Part shown: piece after piece, positions 1 through 11,729 of the stretch
How positions within the stretch are numbered: the first letter of the stretch is position 1
Layout of the letters: the number at the start of each line of letters is the position of its first letter
Origin: Punctularia strigosozonata HHB-11173 SS5
Taxonomy: Eukaryota; Basidiomycota; Agaricomycetes; Corticiales; Punctulariaceae
DNA: 64,000 nucleotides
NCBI RefSeq assembly: GCF_000264995.1
Contig: NW_006767441.1
Span: 98,227-162,226, forward strand
Direction of reading: 5' to 3'
Program-made: the position numbers and the translations under genes
The notes under the pieces: generated by a model
Seen by the model: the letters and a program-made list of their open reading frames with translations, nothing else
What the model was told of the DNA's origin: nothing
The model's database searches: none

Positions 1-1
1 G

Positions 2-163
2 GATCCTGGTGACTGCACAATCGCCCAGGGCACGGACCGGGACAGTTTTCTCTTCTTCGACGAGATACATCCGAGCGAGCAAGCGGATCGCGTAGTCGCA
101 AGAGAGATTGCGAAAGTACTGAACGGGACTAGTGAACGCTGGGTGACCGTCTTCAAGGGATGA
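2..163 (+). CDS. CE16-type acetylesterase (SGNH/GDSL), 3' end only
   Basis: This is the last exon of a secreted SGNH/GDSL esterase cut by the window edge. It reads in frame from base 2 to a TGA at 161-163. It contains the C-terminal block DEIHPSEQADR, which carries the Asp-x-x-His pair of the SGNH catalytic triad. The segment is nearly the same protein as the last exon of the complete gene at 810-2081 (GTDRDSFLF, HPSEQADR, the VFKG end), so the two are tandem paralogues on the same strand. Members of this family remove acetyl groups from hemicellulose-derived sugars. Everything upstream lies outside the window, so whether this copy is complete is unknown. Confidence 0.85.
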   Translation, partial: DPGDCTIAQGTDRDSFLFFDEIHPSEQADRVVAREIAKVLNGTSERWVTVFKG

Positions 164-809
164 GCTCGGAGACTCCGGGCCCCTACGCCTTGGCATATTG
201 ATGTCTTTTGATAGTCCATAGTCTGTCTCAATCTAGTACTCATATACGTATATCTGATGGCTGTGTGGACAAAGAATGTAACGTGTGCCGGCCATAGTGA
301 GTGCTCCAGACGAGCGTGAAGTGAGTGAAAGTTGGTATGGCTGTTGCTCCAAGTACGCCGCACGCGTGCGTGTATACAGTTCGTTCCCCCACGTACTGCA
401 GACACGCGCTTGCTTCTACTCGCAACTATACCCCTTTCCCTACGTACAGATTCCATGATGCGTAATCGCCGTGCTACTATCACTGAGCCCGTTGTTATCT
501 TGCCGGACTTCCTGCAGGTCATCTGAACGATGACTGTCACCTTCTTTGATTCGGACGCCACGGCGTTCACCTTTGGCAGCCCAGCGGCCTACATACGTCG
601 AAGGAACGACTTGAAGCGGGCTCAAACTGTGATCCACAGGTACGTAAGAGCTGCAAACAGCTTTCCGTGGTAACGAAGTGATTTGTCTCACCGTGCATCG
701 TCTTGGAACCTGTAATAAGGATCCTATCCCTCATCTGCTGCCCTATCCCAGTCCGATCAACGTACAAGGGCTAGGAGCGCCCAGCTTCACTCGCCTCATA
801 TACGCTCCG
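164..809. other. Intergenic region between the two CE16 copies
   Basis: No supported gene. It must hold the terminator of the first esterase and the promoter of the second. The only open frames are short and overlap on both strands. Confidence 0.6.
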
Positions 810-2081
810 ATGCAGAAAGTCATATCGACCTTGCCTCTTGTCGCGTCTCTCGCGGGACCATTCGGCAACATCAGGAATATTGCTACCTTCGGCGATTCCT
901 ATAGTGGTACGCCTCTCCGATTTAACACGACCCTTGTTCGAACTCATGAATAGTGCGATAGCTACATCTCCCACTGCAACCGGCGGGACCGCTTGGCCGA
1001 CTTACCTTGCCGGCTACGCCAATCTGACACTCTTCTCCTTCGCTGTCTCCGGCGCAGCATGCGACAATAATCTCACTCCGAAGACGACCCCGGACCTTCA
1101 AAGCGAAATCAACACGTATTTTGACCTCACAGCCAATGGATCCACTACGCTTGACCCCAGCGAGACGTTGTACACCCTATGGATAGGTAACGTAGTGGAC
1201 GATGCCAGTGCCCTCCTCACATCTGACGTCATATTAATCCTTGAAGGCACGAACGACGTCGGCGCAGGCGAGCTGCTGACAGGCCAGGCGACCTCTGGCG
1301 TCACCGTGGTGGACACAACCGAATGCGCTATCCAGTGGATCAAGACCTTGTACGGAAGTGGTGCACGTAACTTCCTGTTCCAGAATGTTTGTCCTCCGTC
1401 TTTTTCGTCCTATTCTCGCGTTGGACTGACGGTGCGCTCCAGATGATACCCCTCGACTTGACATCCATATACCAAGCAGACTCATATCCGGTGAGTGATC
1501 CACACGTCCTTTTGGCGTGGAAGCCGACGTTCCTCCACAGGATCACTACTGGTCCGCTCAGCGGAATACCACAGAATGGAACATAGTATGTGTCCTCGGA
1601 AGCTGGTCCAGTTCCATTGCGTCTGACCTCGACGCGTTCTTTGTCAGTTCATGAGAGAATTGGTTGCTGCTGGCAATGCCCTATCCAAGCTCTTCATCCA
1701 GCTGACGACGCCGAGCCTTGTCGGCGCAACCGTAGGTCCGCAAGCCCTCCACCGGCATCCGTTTAAAACCTCACTCCGTCCTGACCAGGTTACTTTGACA
1801 CACACGCTCTTTTCATGGACATGTACAACAACCCTGCCCTCTACCTCAACGGCACCGCACCGCTGAATGTCACTGGCTCCGTCGTCTCTTGCATACTGCA
1901 AGTCAACGAATCGACCAGTGATCCAGGCGATTGCACTGTCGCACAGGGTACTGACCGCGACAGTTTCTTATTCTACGATGAGGCGCATCCTAGTGAACAA
2001 GCGGATCGAGTCTTAGCAAGGGAAATTGCAGAAGTGCTCAACGGGACTAGCGGACAATGGCTAACAGTTTTTAAGGGATAA
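810..2081 (+). CDS. CE16-type acetylesterase (SGNH/GDSL hydrolase)
   Basis: Probable secreted acetylesterase acting on acetylated hemicellulose oligosaccharides. The start at 810 gives a short hydrophobic leader followed closely by block I, FGDSY, with the nucleophile Ser. Block III, GTNDVG, appears after removing an intron at 1187-1246, and block V, DEAHPSEQ, holds the catalytic Asp/His. Predicted exons: 810-903 (or 906), 962-1186, 1247-1386, 1443-1490, 1541-1585, 1648-1735, 1789-2081. The first donor is ambiguous: GTGGTA at 904 gives FGDSYT, GTACGC at 907 gives FGDSYSA. The intron at 1736 uses a weak GTCCGC donor. Several N-x-S/T sites fit a secreted glycoprotein. The signal peptide is short, so an upstream start cannot be excluded. 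It is the tandem partner of the partial gene at the left edge. Confidence 0.85.
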
Positions 2082-2244
2082 TAAGGGATAAAGGACTCCC
2101 ATGGAAACATGCGTATATAGGTTGAAGCTTCACGTCCGAACAATGAGCACCTCCTGATCATGTATGTATGATGGAGCGCATGCAGTATTCGGACAGTTCC
2201 ATTCCAGTGCTCGTATTAGTACCGGTACAACCCATGGTCATGTC

Positions 2245-3759
2245 CTACAGGGGGTCTAGTCCTTGCTCGCGAAGCCACATGGCAATGGCGCCCTTTCGAA
2301 AAGCCTCTACGGGACGTACCACCAATGCGTGAAGTGGCTTGCCTGTTCTCTTCCGGTGTTCCACTAGGCGCTTGATCCCTTCCACCTCCGCACTCGTCGC
2401 TTCGATGGAGCCAGCGGCGAGCATCAACGGACTAACATGCTCGTATTTTGGCCATTTCTCGATATTTATGATCTTTAATCCGCGCCAAGGAACCGTCGCC
2501 GCAGCCGAGGAGGGAAAATCGAAGTTGAACGCTTGTGATAGAAAGCGGAAGATCGGCGCGACGTCTACGCCTATCAGGCGTAGTTCCTCCGTGCCTGGAA
2601 GAGCTTGCGCGAAGTGCAGCGAAATGAGATCCGGCTCCCATGGGTCCGTCTCGATGAGAGTAAGCTTGCGCATACGAGGGTACTTGACCTCCCATTCGTC
2701 GGGCTTGACATTTGACACGGACCACGGTTGCCAGCTCGGTAGGGCTCGCATGAAGCCTTGCATTCCACCTTCGATGGTCAGTTCCTCGAGGCGGGGCATG
2801 GACATAAGAGCACAGAGTCTGGTGCTGTACGTGCCAGTATCGGCAAGTTTGATCATGAGGGAGCGGAGAGTTTCGATCACAACGGGGGCAGTGACGACTT
2901 CCTGACTCGGAAGCGCAATCGGTGCGCCAGATAGGGCCAGATGAACGAGGCGCGGGGAGTTGTGAACTATCTCCTCGAAGTCCGTCCACGAGAACGCCAT
3001 GAAGGCGTATGAACGGGGGATGGCAATGTCGAGGGTCGTCAAGTTGATGGGCGACGTCTTGCGCCAGTCCCATGTGATGTTCCGTAGGCGGATCGTCGAG
3101 AGACTGGGGGTGTCGCCGCAGAAGAACTGGATCGGTGTCGCTTCACCCCACCAGGAGACGTCGGAATGAAGGAATTCGAGCGTCTCCAGCGCGGGCGCCG
3201 ACTGGTCCTTGAGGCTGTCGGCGAGCGTCCTGATAACTTGATCGCGGTCCGAGAATACTGTGAGCCGCTTCCACCGCATAATATGAGGGAGTATTAGGTG
3301 AAGAGCCAGCTCGAGCATAGCGCCGTCGTGTTTTCCGCGGGCAGGTCCGCAGACAAGGTCCACGGACAGGGCTGCTGGATAAGACCTCTGGAGATAGAGC
3401 CTCCAGAATTTGGTGCCATGATAGAGCGTAAGGTGAATGTCAGTCCACAGCCAAGGCGAGCCGAGGGCGAGGGCTCGCCAATGCATGCAGACATGCGACA
3501 CGAGCACCGGAAAGGGAATCCGGATCCGCCTGCGAGCCCCACGAAGGCGGTCAGCCATTAGGCCGCGATCGAATATCATCAATATGAGTTCGGATGGTAG
3601 AATGTGAACTCCATGGAGTATGTATGGCTGTTGTCCATCGTTTTCAGGGGGATAGCCTGTTTCGGACACGTATTGCGACTTCGTGGGCGGGGGACTCATC
3701 TGAACACGGTCTTCGGGGAGCAGGAGCGCCGTTGTGAGATCGGTGAGGTCGTCCATCAT
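2245..3759 (-). CDS. F-box domain protein, 504 aa, single exon
   Basis: Uninterrupted 504-residue frame on the minus strand. An F-box-like segment at about residues 50-105 reads ILPSELILMIFDRGL, then VLVSHVCMHWRALALGSPWLW. This is the usual basidiomycete pattern of LPxE followed by a VCxxWRxLA..P.LW block. The rest is leucine-rich with irregular LxxLxL repeats, like the LRR-like substrate-binding half of F-box proteins. The family recruits substrates to SCF ubiquitin ligases through Skp1. Such genes are very numerous in mushrooms and their substrates are unknown. No intron is needed and no damage is seen. Confidence 0.8.
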   Translation of the reverse strand: MMDDLTDLTTALLLPEDRVQMSPPPTKSQYVSETGYPPENDGQQPYILHGVHILPSELILMIFDRGLMADRLRGARRRIRIPFPVLVSHVCMHWRALALGSPWLWTDIHLTLYHGTKFWRLYLQRSYPAALSVDLVCGPARGKHDGAMLELALHLILPHIMRWKRLTVFSDRDQVIRTLADSLKDQSAPALETLEFLHSDVSWWGEATPIQFFCGDTPSLSTIRLRNITWDWRKTSPINLTTLDIAIPRSYAFMAFSWTDFEEIVHNSPRLVHLALSGAPIALPSQEVVTAPVVIETLRSLMIKLADTGTYSTRLCALMSMPRLEELTIEGGMQGFMRALPSWQPWSVSNVKPDEWEVKYPRMRKLTLIETDPWEPDLISLHFAQALPGTEELRLIGVDVAPIFRFLSQAFNFDFPSSAAATVPWRGLKIINIEKWPKYEHVSPLMLAAGSIEATSAEVEGIKRLVEHRKRTGKPLHALVVRPVEAFRKGAIAMWLREQGLDPL

Positions 3760-4434
3760 ACTGGAATGCTAGTCATTAAAATCTTCGCAAGGTAGGTATG
3801 GAAAAGCGTACCAAAGATTGTATGATCAAAAAGTGGGTCCTGACCCAGAACCCATCATCTATGCGCCTATGAGGCGGATATCCAAGACGATCCGCATCCG
3901 CGAAACTTGAAAGTCCCGCCCCCGGGATGACTATGCCCGGATCGCTCATGACGGCTTGAACGGTCGGTCTCCGACCGCCAACTTCGTCGTTGACGCTATC
4001 ATGGTCTCAAGCGACGATGATCGCGGGAGCAGGTCCAACTCCAGTAATACTGCGAGGTATAATCTTCGCACGTCTCGTTCGATTTGAGCACAATTCTAGG
4101 TGACTTGGTCAGTCAAAGCGTTCGTCTGGCAAGAGGTTTATCCGCGTTTACATCCTGCAGTGCCCAGAATCAGTGCTCCACGTGCATTTCCCAGTCACAT
4201 TACATCCGACGCGGACAACCTTATAAGTTACCGGCTTGCGACTGGAGGAGATGCGTCAGTGATCGAACTACCATAGGTTTCCTTTGTACAGCTCTTCTAT
4301 AGCAGCATGCAGTTCTACCATATCGCCACCAAGAACTACATGAGACTCGAGTGGAGGAAGTACATCGCATATGTACTGCTCATCTCCTGTGGCGCTCAAG
4401 CCTTATGTGCTAGCACGGTCGACGGTCGTGCATC
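3760..4434. other. Intergenic region, divergent between the F-box and OB-like genes
   Basis: No supported gene. It lies between two divergently transcribed genes, so it should hold both promoters. A 72-codon open frame at 4084-4302 has no recognisable content. Confidence 0.55.
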
Positions 4435-5541
4435 ATGCCACGCTTTGTAGTTTTCACCGGTGCACCTTCAGCTACTGACCTACGTGCCAACGTCAATGGC
4501 CTTTCCACATGCTATTGGCGTCAAATCGGCTCCACGGAGCCTGGTCTGCTGTCGGAACGGGCAACACTGTTAACACAACGTACTCAACCACTCCCTATCG
4601 CGACTCTTGAGGCCGCAAGCCGCCGACTTTCCTTGATATATGGGAACGCAATATTTGACGATTCTTCGACTGAGGACTACCAGCTCGCCTTGGAAGAGGC
4701 CGAAGACGGTGAGTCGAGTTGTCCAACATCGTTGTAATGTGTGTCAGTCGGTCTCAGTGAATCTTCAGGAGCGACTGCGATTACGTGGCTACCCACCGAG
4801 GACCAAGACAACCAAGTTACCAAGGGGGATGCTTCAATCTTGGAACCTTCAATCCACCATCGTGCTAGGTCATTCTTGGATGAGACAGGTTATACCTATG
4901 ATACGGGATCGTATGCACGAAGCGGGAATCATTCAGACGAGTCATCCATCGCGCTTTTTCCTGTCTTCGCCTTCAACCCGCATGCTCTCGTCAACATGGG
5001 CTCACTCCACCCTACCGAATCGTTGTCTCGATTAAATGCTCGCAGAGTGTCCTTCCTCGTCGCCGTCTTCGAAGTAGAAGGACCTGAAACCATCAGGGTC
5101 AAGAAAGGGGTCGATGCCGGCAAGGAGGTTTCCGTCCTTAAACTTTGCATTGGAGACGACGGCGGGCCCGTGGCCAAGATGGTTGCATGGAGGGAAGTGG
5201 CAGACACTTGGGGAGGAAATACCGAGGAACTCGCCGTGAAGAAGGGTGACATCGTTCTCTTCGAAAGTAAGTGACTCAGCCCGACCTTGGCTTTGCTGAC
5301 ATTTGTATCAACTGTAGACATCAGTGCAACGTATGGGTCCACGACCAACCCAACCCTCAACCTCACAGCTTCAGCATTCTTCAACCCGAGGATGGAGATA
5401 TGCTATCGCACGATGCCATACTCGCATGAAGACAATCGACTCCGTCCTGATCTCCGCTTAGGGATGAGCGATATGGCAGTTCGCAGGGTGGCGGCTTTGG
5501 TGGAATGGTTCGAGCGCATTGCAGGGCTCACCGTGGACTAG
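4435..5541 (+). CDS. Hypothetical protein with an OB-fold-like C-terminal region
   Basis: Three exons fit in phase: 4435-4708, 4769-5262 and 5318-5541, with GTGAGT..TTCAG and GTAAGT..TGTAG introns. The product is about 330 residues. The middle is acidic and polar. The C-terminal half contains SVLKLCIGDD, VKKGDIVLFE and ALVEWFERIAGL, a strand-rich pattern like nucleic-acid-binding OB folds of RPA, CST or shieldin type. I recall similar conserved proteins in other mushrooms but cannot name the family with confidence. The start is the first ATG giving a continuous phase into exon 2; an upstream exon is possible. Function is not assigned. Confidence 0.6.
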
Positions 5542-5545
5542 GAAG

Positions 5546-6301
5546 TCAAACGGCGTCGCAATGTGCCGTCGGAGGCAACGCTTTGTTCACGTTCGCGAGG
5601 GATGATGCCCAGATCGTCGATTGACTGCGGAGGGAGACGAAACATGGCCACACCTCCGATTTGCACCCTGCTGCCATGCTCCGTCGCCCTCGCCACAGTG
5701 CGCGTGCATTGTTTACAGGGCCACCAACTTCAGCACCACTATAAGAACGTTCCCCCCATGGGCCGAAGTCATTGAGCACGCTTCTGTAGATCGTACCCAT
5801 TTGTTGCATGGCATCCATCTGCATACCACCGGACGACGCCCTCCGATCCATCAATCTACCGAAGCTCGCAAGACCATTCATGTCATTTGCTGCATTCATC
5901 TGTAACTGCACCCACGAAAATCCGGCGGCAACAGATATGGAACCGATGGCTGTTTCAACCTCAACCTTACTTCCATTGGATGAAGAGAACCCCGTATTAG
6001 CTATCCCGCTCGTTTGCGAAGGTGCCCTCCCAGGGCGTGTCCCGGAAACAATCCACGAAACCATGCACGAGAGTCCTGGAGGGATGATTGAAAACGAGGC
6101 ACCACACTCGGAAATAGACACGGTTGCTGTGCCTAGCGTTGAAACCTGCATTAGTCGTGCAATAACGTCGACGATTATCGAGGTGGGTCGTACTGGACGC
6201 GCCATGTCCAACTCAGAGCTGAACTGATGTACAGGATTTGACGCAGGAGGAAGTAGATCCCGTCTCCGCGAACCCGGTCGATAGATCGCAACCAACGACA
6301 A
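5546..6301 (-). CDS. Doubtful hypothetical ORF, 251 aa
   Basis: A continuous minus-strand frame with no family I recognise. An internal Met near 6205 would give a shorter product of about 220 residues. The middle is Ser/Thr/Gly/Met-rich (for example MNAANDMNGLASFGRLMD) and the last third is Arg/Ser/Trp-rich, as expected of non-coding sequence or a read-through intron. The opposite strand also has a plausible spliced frame: 5808-6182 joined to 6235-6445 through a 52-bp GT..AG intron. Only one of the two is likely to be real and I cannot decide which. Confidence 0.3.
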   Translation of the reverse strand: MSLVAIYRPGSRRRDLLPPASNPVHQFSSELDMARPVRPTSIIVDVIARLMQVSTLGTATVSISECGASFSIIPPGLSCMVSWIVSGTRPGRAPSQTSGIANTGFSSSNGSKVEVETAIGSISVAAGFSWVQLQMNAANDMNGLASFGRLMDRRASSGGMQMDAMQQMGTIYRSVLNDFGPWGERSYSGAEVGGPVNNARALWRGRRSMAAGCKSEVWPCFVSLRSQSTIWASSLANVNKALPPTAHCDAV

Positions 6302-6669
6302 CCTTACCCGGACAGATCGGCCAACAGGGTTTACGACCTCCCCCGCACCATTTCTCTCGACGCCCGAGAATTGCTTCTCCTTTTGCCCGAAGTGGCGGAC
6401 TACGGTGGCGTTTGTACAGGATGTGCCCGAAGAGACTCCGCTCGTAATGTCCGAGCATGAGTCGCGAATTACGGCACGCCTGGCTCCCGATGCGCTGCTC
6501 TTCCCCGGTGAGGAGCCAGCATCGTGTCCAATATGATGGATATGTATTTCGCCTGTATTGGCCGTTGTTATGGTACACGCGTTCTTTAAGCATGTTCGAC
6601 ATTGCTACAAGAAAACCAACATGTCCTCATTTTACTGTCGTGGCCCGCCTCTAGGTACAGTTCATGCGT
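6302..6669. other. Intergenic region or exon of an uncertain plus-strand gene
   Basis: No firmly supported gene. One plus-strand frame ending near 6535 has coding-like composition (for example RITARLAPDALLFPGEEPAS) but no identifiable start or partner exon. Confidence 0.4.
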
Positions 6670-9054
6670 CTAGCATACCTTCACGCGCGCGACCGTAGGA
6701 TCATGATCACTAGTACGCGCATCGATGCTGGGCGCCCACTGCGAGGTCGTGAGCATCAAGGTCGATGTCGCATGCAGATTTCATTACCTGATTCACATGG
6801 ACATGTTCCACTTCGGTCCCCCTCGACGCAATGGCATCAGATATGAAAATGTGATCTGGCGTTCTCCATCAGCCAATAACATCGATCGTATTCGGTGGAA
6901 CTCACCCAGCTGTTCTGTGTTCATGTCGAAAACGTATGTATAACGCTCGACCTGAGGAACACCGGACGTTACATCGATGTCGTTCAGAATTCCTTTGAAC
7001 GAGTGGAACACAGATCGAGTTTGGGTGTACTCGTTACAGTCTCCCGCGACGATGACGTTGGCCGACGGATCTTTCGCAAGAATTTGCTTGACAAAATTCT
7101 GTCGTTGCTGAGTTTAGATCACGAACACGAAGATCGCTGAAGAGTGCATACCGCTGTCACATTGACTTGGCCTGTACGCTTTTCGACAGGCAAATTGACG
7201 GGAGGCCGTGCGTTGCCTTCCTCCGTAGTGCTGCCGCCTTTCGACTCAAGATGGAGATTCACCGTGAAGAAGCGATGTCCATTCGCCGTCTGCCACTCGG
7301 CAGCCAGAGGCTTTCTGGAATCCTCCCAGACGGAGTTGTTGGGTTCGATGCGCCCAGGATTCAGGCTGATTTCTCAATGAGCGACCACAAAAGCGGAGGG
7401 ATGCGGGATAAACGCGCCTCAGCTTCGGGTTGAGGAAGGATCCGGTTACATGGACAGCCTCAAGCGCGGTGCCGACGGGCGCTCCAGACACGAGGGAGAT
7501 CTTCTTAGGATTCCAGCTGACGGATCTTCAGCACGATGACGAGACAACGCGCTACTGAACCCACAGGTAGGCCTGACGAATGTTTCCTCCCGGTTCTCCT
7601 CCGTCTGCATTATTCACGCCGGGGATGTTGACAAAGCTGTACGTGATATTCGTGATATTTGCGATAGCGTTCACGAGCGTTTGAAGGGTCACATTGGCAG
7701 TAACAACGCCGTCGTTGGTGGGTCCGTCATCATCTTGTATTTCTTGCAAGAACATCATGTCCGGCATGCGGAGAAACTGGGCGATGTGCGTTGCGATGGT
7801 AGGAAGATGAGCAGTGGTCGGCCCCAAATTTTCCACCTATACAGACAGAATTTAGCAAGCCCCTAGGTAAGAGAAACAGGGTTCATACATTGTAATCGCC
7901 GAAAGTGATCTCGCAAGCGTTCTTGGTGGAGACAAGCGTCGTAGGGGGGACCGTCGAGTTAGGCTTCGTAAGAATCGAAGGGGCGGTCAACGGTAAGACG
8001 TAGAAGAAGCCAAATCTGCAAAGGGATTCGATCCTGAAGAACTCGCCGATCCACTAGTAAAACGTACTGGAAGACTACGACACCTGTGATGTCCGAAAGT
8101 GTGGTGCCCAAAGCGACAGAGGGATTATCGGTACCATCCAATGGCGACCCAACAATGATCACTTCCTGAAAATTTCGCATCAGATGTGCTGCTCAGGTCC
8201 AGGACCCAGTTTTCCGTTACCGGGTTAGCATCCGGGATTCCGTCAGGACCTGTATGTCATGAGCACACGAACTGATCCAGTCTTTCGAGCATTACGCACC
8301 AAGGGTGAGGGTTAGCGTATTGCGAGAGTTTTTGCCAGTCACAGGCCAGTCACCGTATACCCAGAACTCGCCGAACGAATTCTCGAAGTCGATAGCGGTC
8401 GGCGCAGGGACGGTGATGAGCTGGCCCTCCAAGCTCTCCCAAAAGTCAAGACCGAACTTGTGTGGCTGGAGGGTCGCGTTAACAGCATCGATCTGTGACT
8501 GGTTGTTGGGTACCGCTAACCAGCCGTCGTGGCCAGCTGCGACATCCAGGGCAGATAGCTGCTGGGTAGGTGGAAGACGATGTTTGCCTATGACGACCGG
8601 GGTGATGGTGCTGTTCTTCGCAATGACGGTGATGTTCGCTGGAGAACCGAGCTCGGTACCGAAGAGGTCGTTGGGAGCAGTTGACGAGCGGAACTCGTTG
8701 ACTTTGCCGTCGAGAGAAATGAGGTCACCAACGGCAATTTGAGCCAGGATAGTCTTGCTCGTCGTGAACACTCTCAGGCCGGCGGACTTCCGGACATCCG
8801 AGGACGGAGTGCCCTGTAGGAAAAATCCAGAGTCGCCCTATGTGTATCCAACAGGTCATTGATTTGAAGAAGGGAACGATATCATAACTGTTACGTACGA
8901 TCGCTGTAACAACACCTGTAACATTATGTACCTTTTGTCCGTTCAGAGGCGAGAGAAAGGCAGGGCCCTGGATATCGGTAATGTCGGTGGCCCGTACAAG
9001 CGAAACCAAGCCAGCTAGCGCGGCGGCGACGGGGAGGAGCCGGAGAAGCATCAC
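6670..9054 (-). CDS. Secreted endonuclease/exonuclease/phosphatase-fold nuclease
   Basis: Multi-exon gene for a secreted DNase I-fold (EEP superfamily) protein like the ExeM/NucH extracellular nucleases. Residues 1-22 are a clear signal peptide (MMLLRLLPVAAALAGLVSLV). An N-terminal beta-rich part follows (LSPLNGQKVHNVTGVVTAI, then LFGTELGSPANITVIAKNS). The EEP domain begins at FGDYNVENLGP and contains the metal-binding Glu in MMFLQEIQDDD, VNNADGGEPGGNIRQAYLW, the catalytic VIVAGDCNEYTQTRSVF, and the terminal SDHDPTVARV. Catalytic Glu, Asp/Asn and His are therefore all present. Near the end, introns between QL and DHIFISD and between VNQ and WAPSIDA splice cleanly, giving a stop at 6670-6672. 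Product about 590 residues. Likely role is scavenging extracellular nucleic acid. Confidence 0.88.
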
Positions 9055-9414
9055 GGTTCACTAGCGGAAGTACGCATCGGTGGTTGCTTCTTGAATGGAT
9101 CCAGGACGGTCGCACGACGCAGGTCTCCGCGCGGTGTGGTCCGGATAGTGTACGGGTACCATGCGGCTATCCACCAATTGCGGCAGTTCTTGGGAACGAA
9201 CAGATCAATAGGGAGCCGCACCGGGATCCACGTTGAATGATCGTCTCTCCTTTCAAAGGCACACGTGTGTTCGAAGAAGCCATGGGAACGCGTACGCCGC
9301 TCGTGCGCTTGGCCGGCTCTGATGTGGCTGTGCATCCGCGATACTTTCCAGTCGCAGCGCTTGACCCGAGACTGACTAGAAGACGATGGGCGTTATCCTA
9401 CTGGCGGCTACTCA
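9055..9414. other. Promoter region of the EEP nuclease
   Basis: About 360 bp between the nuclease start and the APN1 stop on the same strand. Only short shadow frames are seen. Confidence 0.55.
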
Positions 9415-11359
9415 TCACAATGTCCTATTTTCGTCGACCAACTGCGCCTCTTCTTCTACTGTAAGGTCAGATAGCTCAGAGAGGTCGGACAGCCCCCCCT
9501 GTTCTCGTTCCATCGCCCGAGATTCCTGCTCCTTCCCGTCTTCGTCCTGCCCTGCGTCACCCTGCGGTCCTTTCCGACTCTTCAATCTCCTGTGGGTTGC
9601 CGACTTTACTTGTTTTGCGACCTTGGCCACGCTTGCCTTCTTGACCGCCGCATGTACTTCCTCAGTCCATTCTTTAAGCTGACACTCCACTTCCGGGGAA
9701 GTGCCTAGGTGCCTGGGACCCAGAGAGAGCGTGGAAAGGCGATTGAGAATATCGACCTCGGCGGCCCACACGCCGGTGTCATCGTCATAATTTGGTGTTT
9801 CTAGAACCAGTGGGATTCCCTGCGTACGCGAGTCGGTGAGAATGTTGAGGAAAGATGCCAAACCCAAGTGACCCCTATGCCATATTCGATTAGCCTTTCA
9901 TTTCGCTGGGGAACGTGTCAGTGGCAGGGAGGTACATACTGGCCAATGTTCTCGTGGCGATCCTTCTTGGAACCGAGCGGGGCTTTTGAGTCATTGAGGT
10001 GCATGCCTTTGAGGTACTGTATCCCTATTTCTTGTTCGAAGGACGTCACTGCGAAACGGATCATCAGTCAACAATGCCCAAAGCAAGAGCTCGCCATACT
10101 CACTCGTCGCGCTGGATGCTGTTGTCAGAAGGCTGGATCATGATAAATGTTATCGACTTACTTCCAGTCGTCCGGAGTGCGGATATCATATCCCTGGCAC
10201 GTTGTTAGTAATACTCCGAGCAAAAGTCGGACGCCTTTTATCCTACCGCTGCGAACATGTGGCCTGGATACAGGCAAAGCATCAACCTTCGCGTCATATG
10301 AATCTCTGAAAGAAATGACTTGCACGTATCCAAGCAGACTCCGATCCTACTCTTATCATGTACTTGCTGGATAATTGTTGCGAGTTCGGAAAAGCGAGAA
10401 CCAAGCACGTTTCCAGCACCGGCCTGATGATGAGTGCATTAGGACGTCAGTATTGAAGACGAAAGGATCGCCTTACCGTGTTCTCTAAGACGACCACTAC
10501 AGACTCGGTTTCCTCGTGAGCTCGATTGATGCATTCCGCTACCAGCGCCAGTGATTCCTCCTGTGTAGCATTGCCCACTGTGGAGCCTGGACTGTAAAGC
10601 AAGCTGGTTAGTGCCGCGGTGCAGGCCGAATGTAGTGACGCATAAAATACGCACTGGAAGTTATATAACTGGAGACCGAGTTGTTCGCAGCGCTGTAGTT
10701 CGTCCAGGAAACACTCGTAAGATTTGTTGCGCTTGTCACTAGCTTCACCATCAGCATAGAAGCCTACATGGTTAGGTGTTAAGATACGCACGCGTCGGGA
10801 TTTCCGAGGTTGATCAGGTAGCTTCCATGTGGTAGAACATTGGCCGGTGTGTACCCGAAGAGTTTGGAACGCGTCGGAAAGCTAAGAATGGACTCTTCCT
10901 TGGCAGGAGGAGCCGTCCACTTCCGCTGAGACTTGAGGAAGAGCGCGAATGCGTTAGCTCTGCGGCGACTGTGAGCAAAGGACCGCGCATATGATATATT
11001 GTGCAACCTCACCCGATGGAGGCTGCGTTCTGAATCGCATTCTCTACGCCTCCTGCGGCCGATACATGGGCACCTACCTTCCACGGACTCGACACGCGGA
11101 CCCGGTAGTCCTCCGGGTGCGGGGAGACATCTTTCCCTTTCTTCTTTGCTCGCCGCTTCTTTGGCATTGGCGCGTGTTCGCCTTCCGCAACAACTTCCGT
11201 GACGATGTCTGATTTGTCCGCTCTGACGCGTTTACGGGAGCGCGGTGTGACTTCACTTCCATCGGAGGTGCCTTGAACGGCGGCAGCGTGGACCCGCTCT
11301 CCGCGGACGACGCGTGCAGACATCAATCGAAAGCGACGAGCCACAGACAAAGTGCTCAT
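9415..11359 (-). CDS. APN1: AP endonuclease, endonuclease IV family
   Basis: Base-excision-repair enzyme that cleaves DNA at abasic sites; a Zn-dependent TIM barrel. Conserved blocks run in order: [78 protein letters not shown], and [16 protein letters not shown] near the end. These supply the His, Glu and Asp Zn ligands of the family. The start at 11359 gives [18 protein letters not shown], a basic amphipathic leader suggesting a mitochondrial form. It is followed by a Lys/Arg-rich stretch ([22 protein letters not shown]) suitable as a nuclear signal. The C-terminal tail after the barrel is also basic, then acidic. Several short introns interrupt the gene. Confidence 0.92.
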
Positions 11360-11729
11360 ATAGCGGCCTCGATTGTTCGTGGTCGGGTTATAAGATGATA
11401 TCACGTGTATCCCGCTTCGAAAGTTAGACTCTATGTAAGGTTTGAGTCAGACTTTGCGTTGACTCTGCTTCCTCAGGCCTCAGTTCTGCATCCCTGCAAA
11501 GCACTGGTCAAATCTGTGATATGGCAATAGGTGGTCACAGTACTCACGTTGCCGTTGTGCGTTTGGTTATGTTTGTTGCAGAAGGTGCGGTTATGTATAC
11601 GTAAATGACAAATGCTGTCCGTCTTTCTTCTGAGGAGCGGCGGCAGACTCGCCCTCCGTTACATATGTTCGCACCCTGCGTGTCAGTAAGCGCCTTCGCG
11701 CGATCTAGCGGTCCTTGCATTGCTGAGAC
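11360..11729. other. Divergent promoter region, APN1 / small protein gene
   Basis: About 370 bp between two divergent genes; no open frame of note. Confidence 0.5.

Noticed and set aside
9237-9464. Plus-strand frame between the nuclease and APN1 genes
   Set aside because: Short, overlaps the APN1 3' end, no recognisable content.
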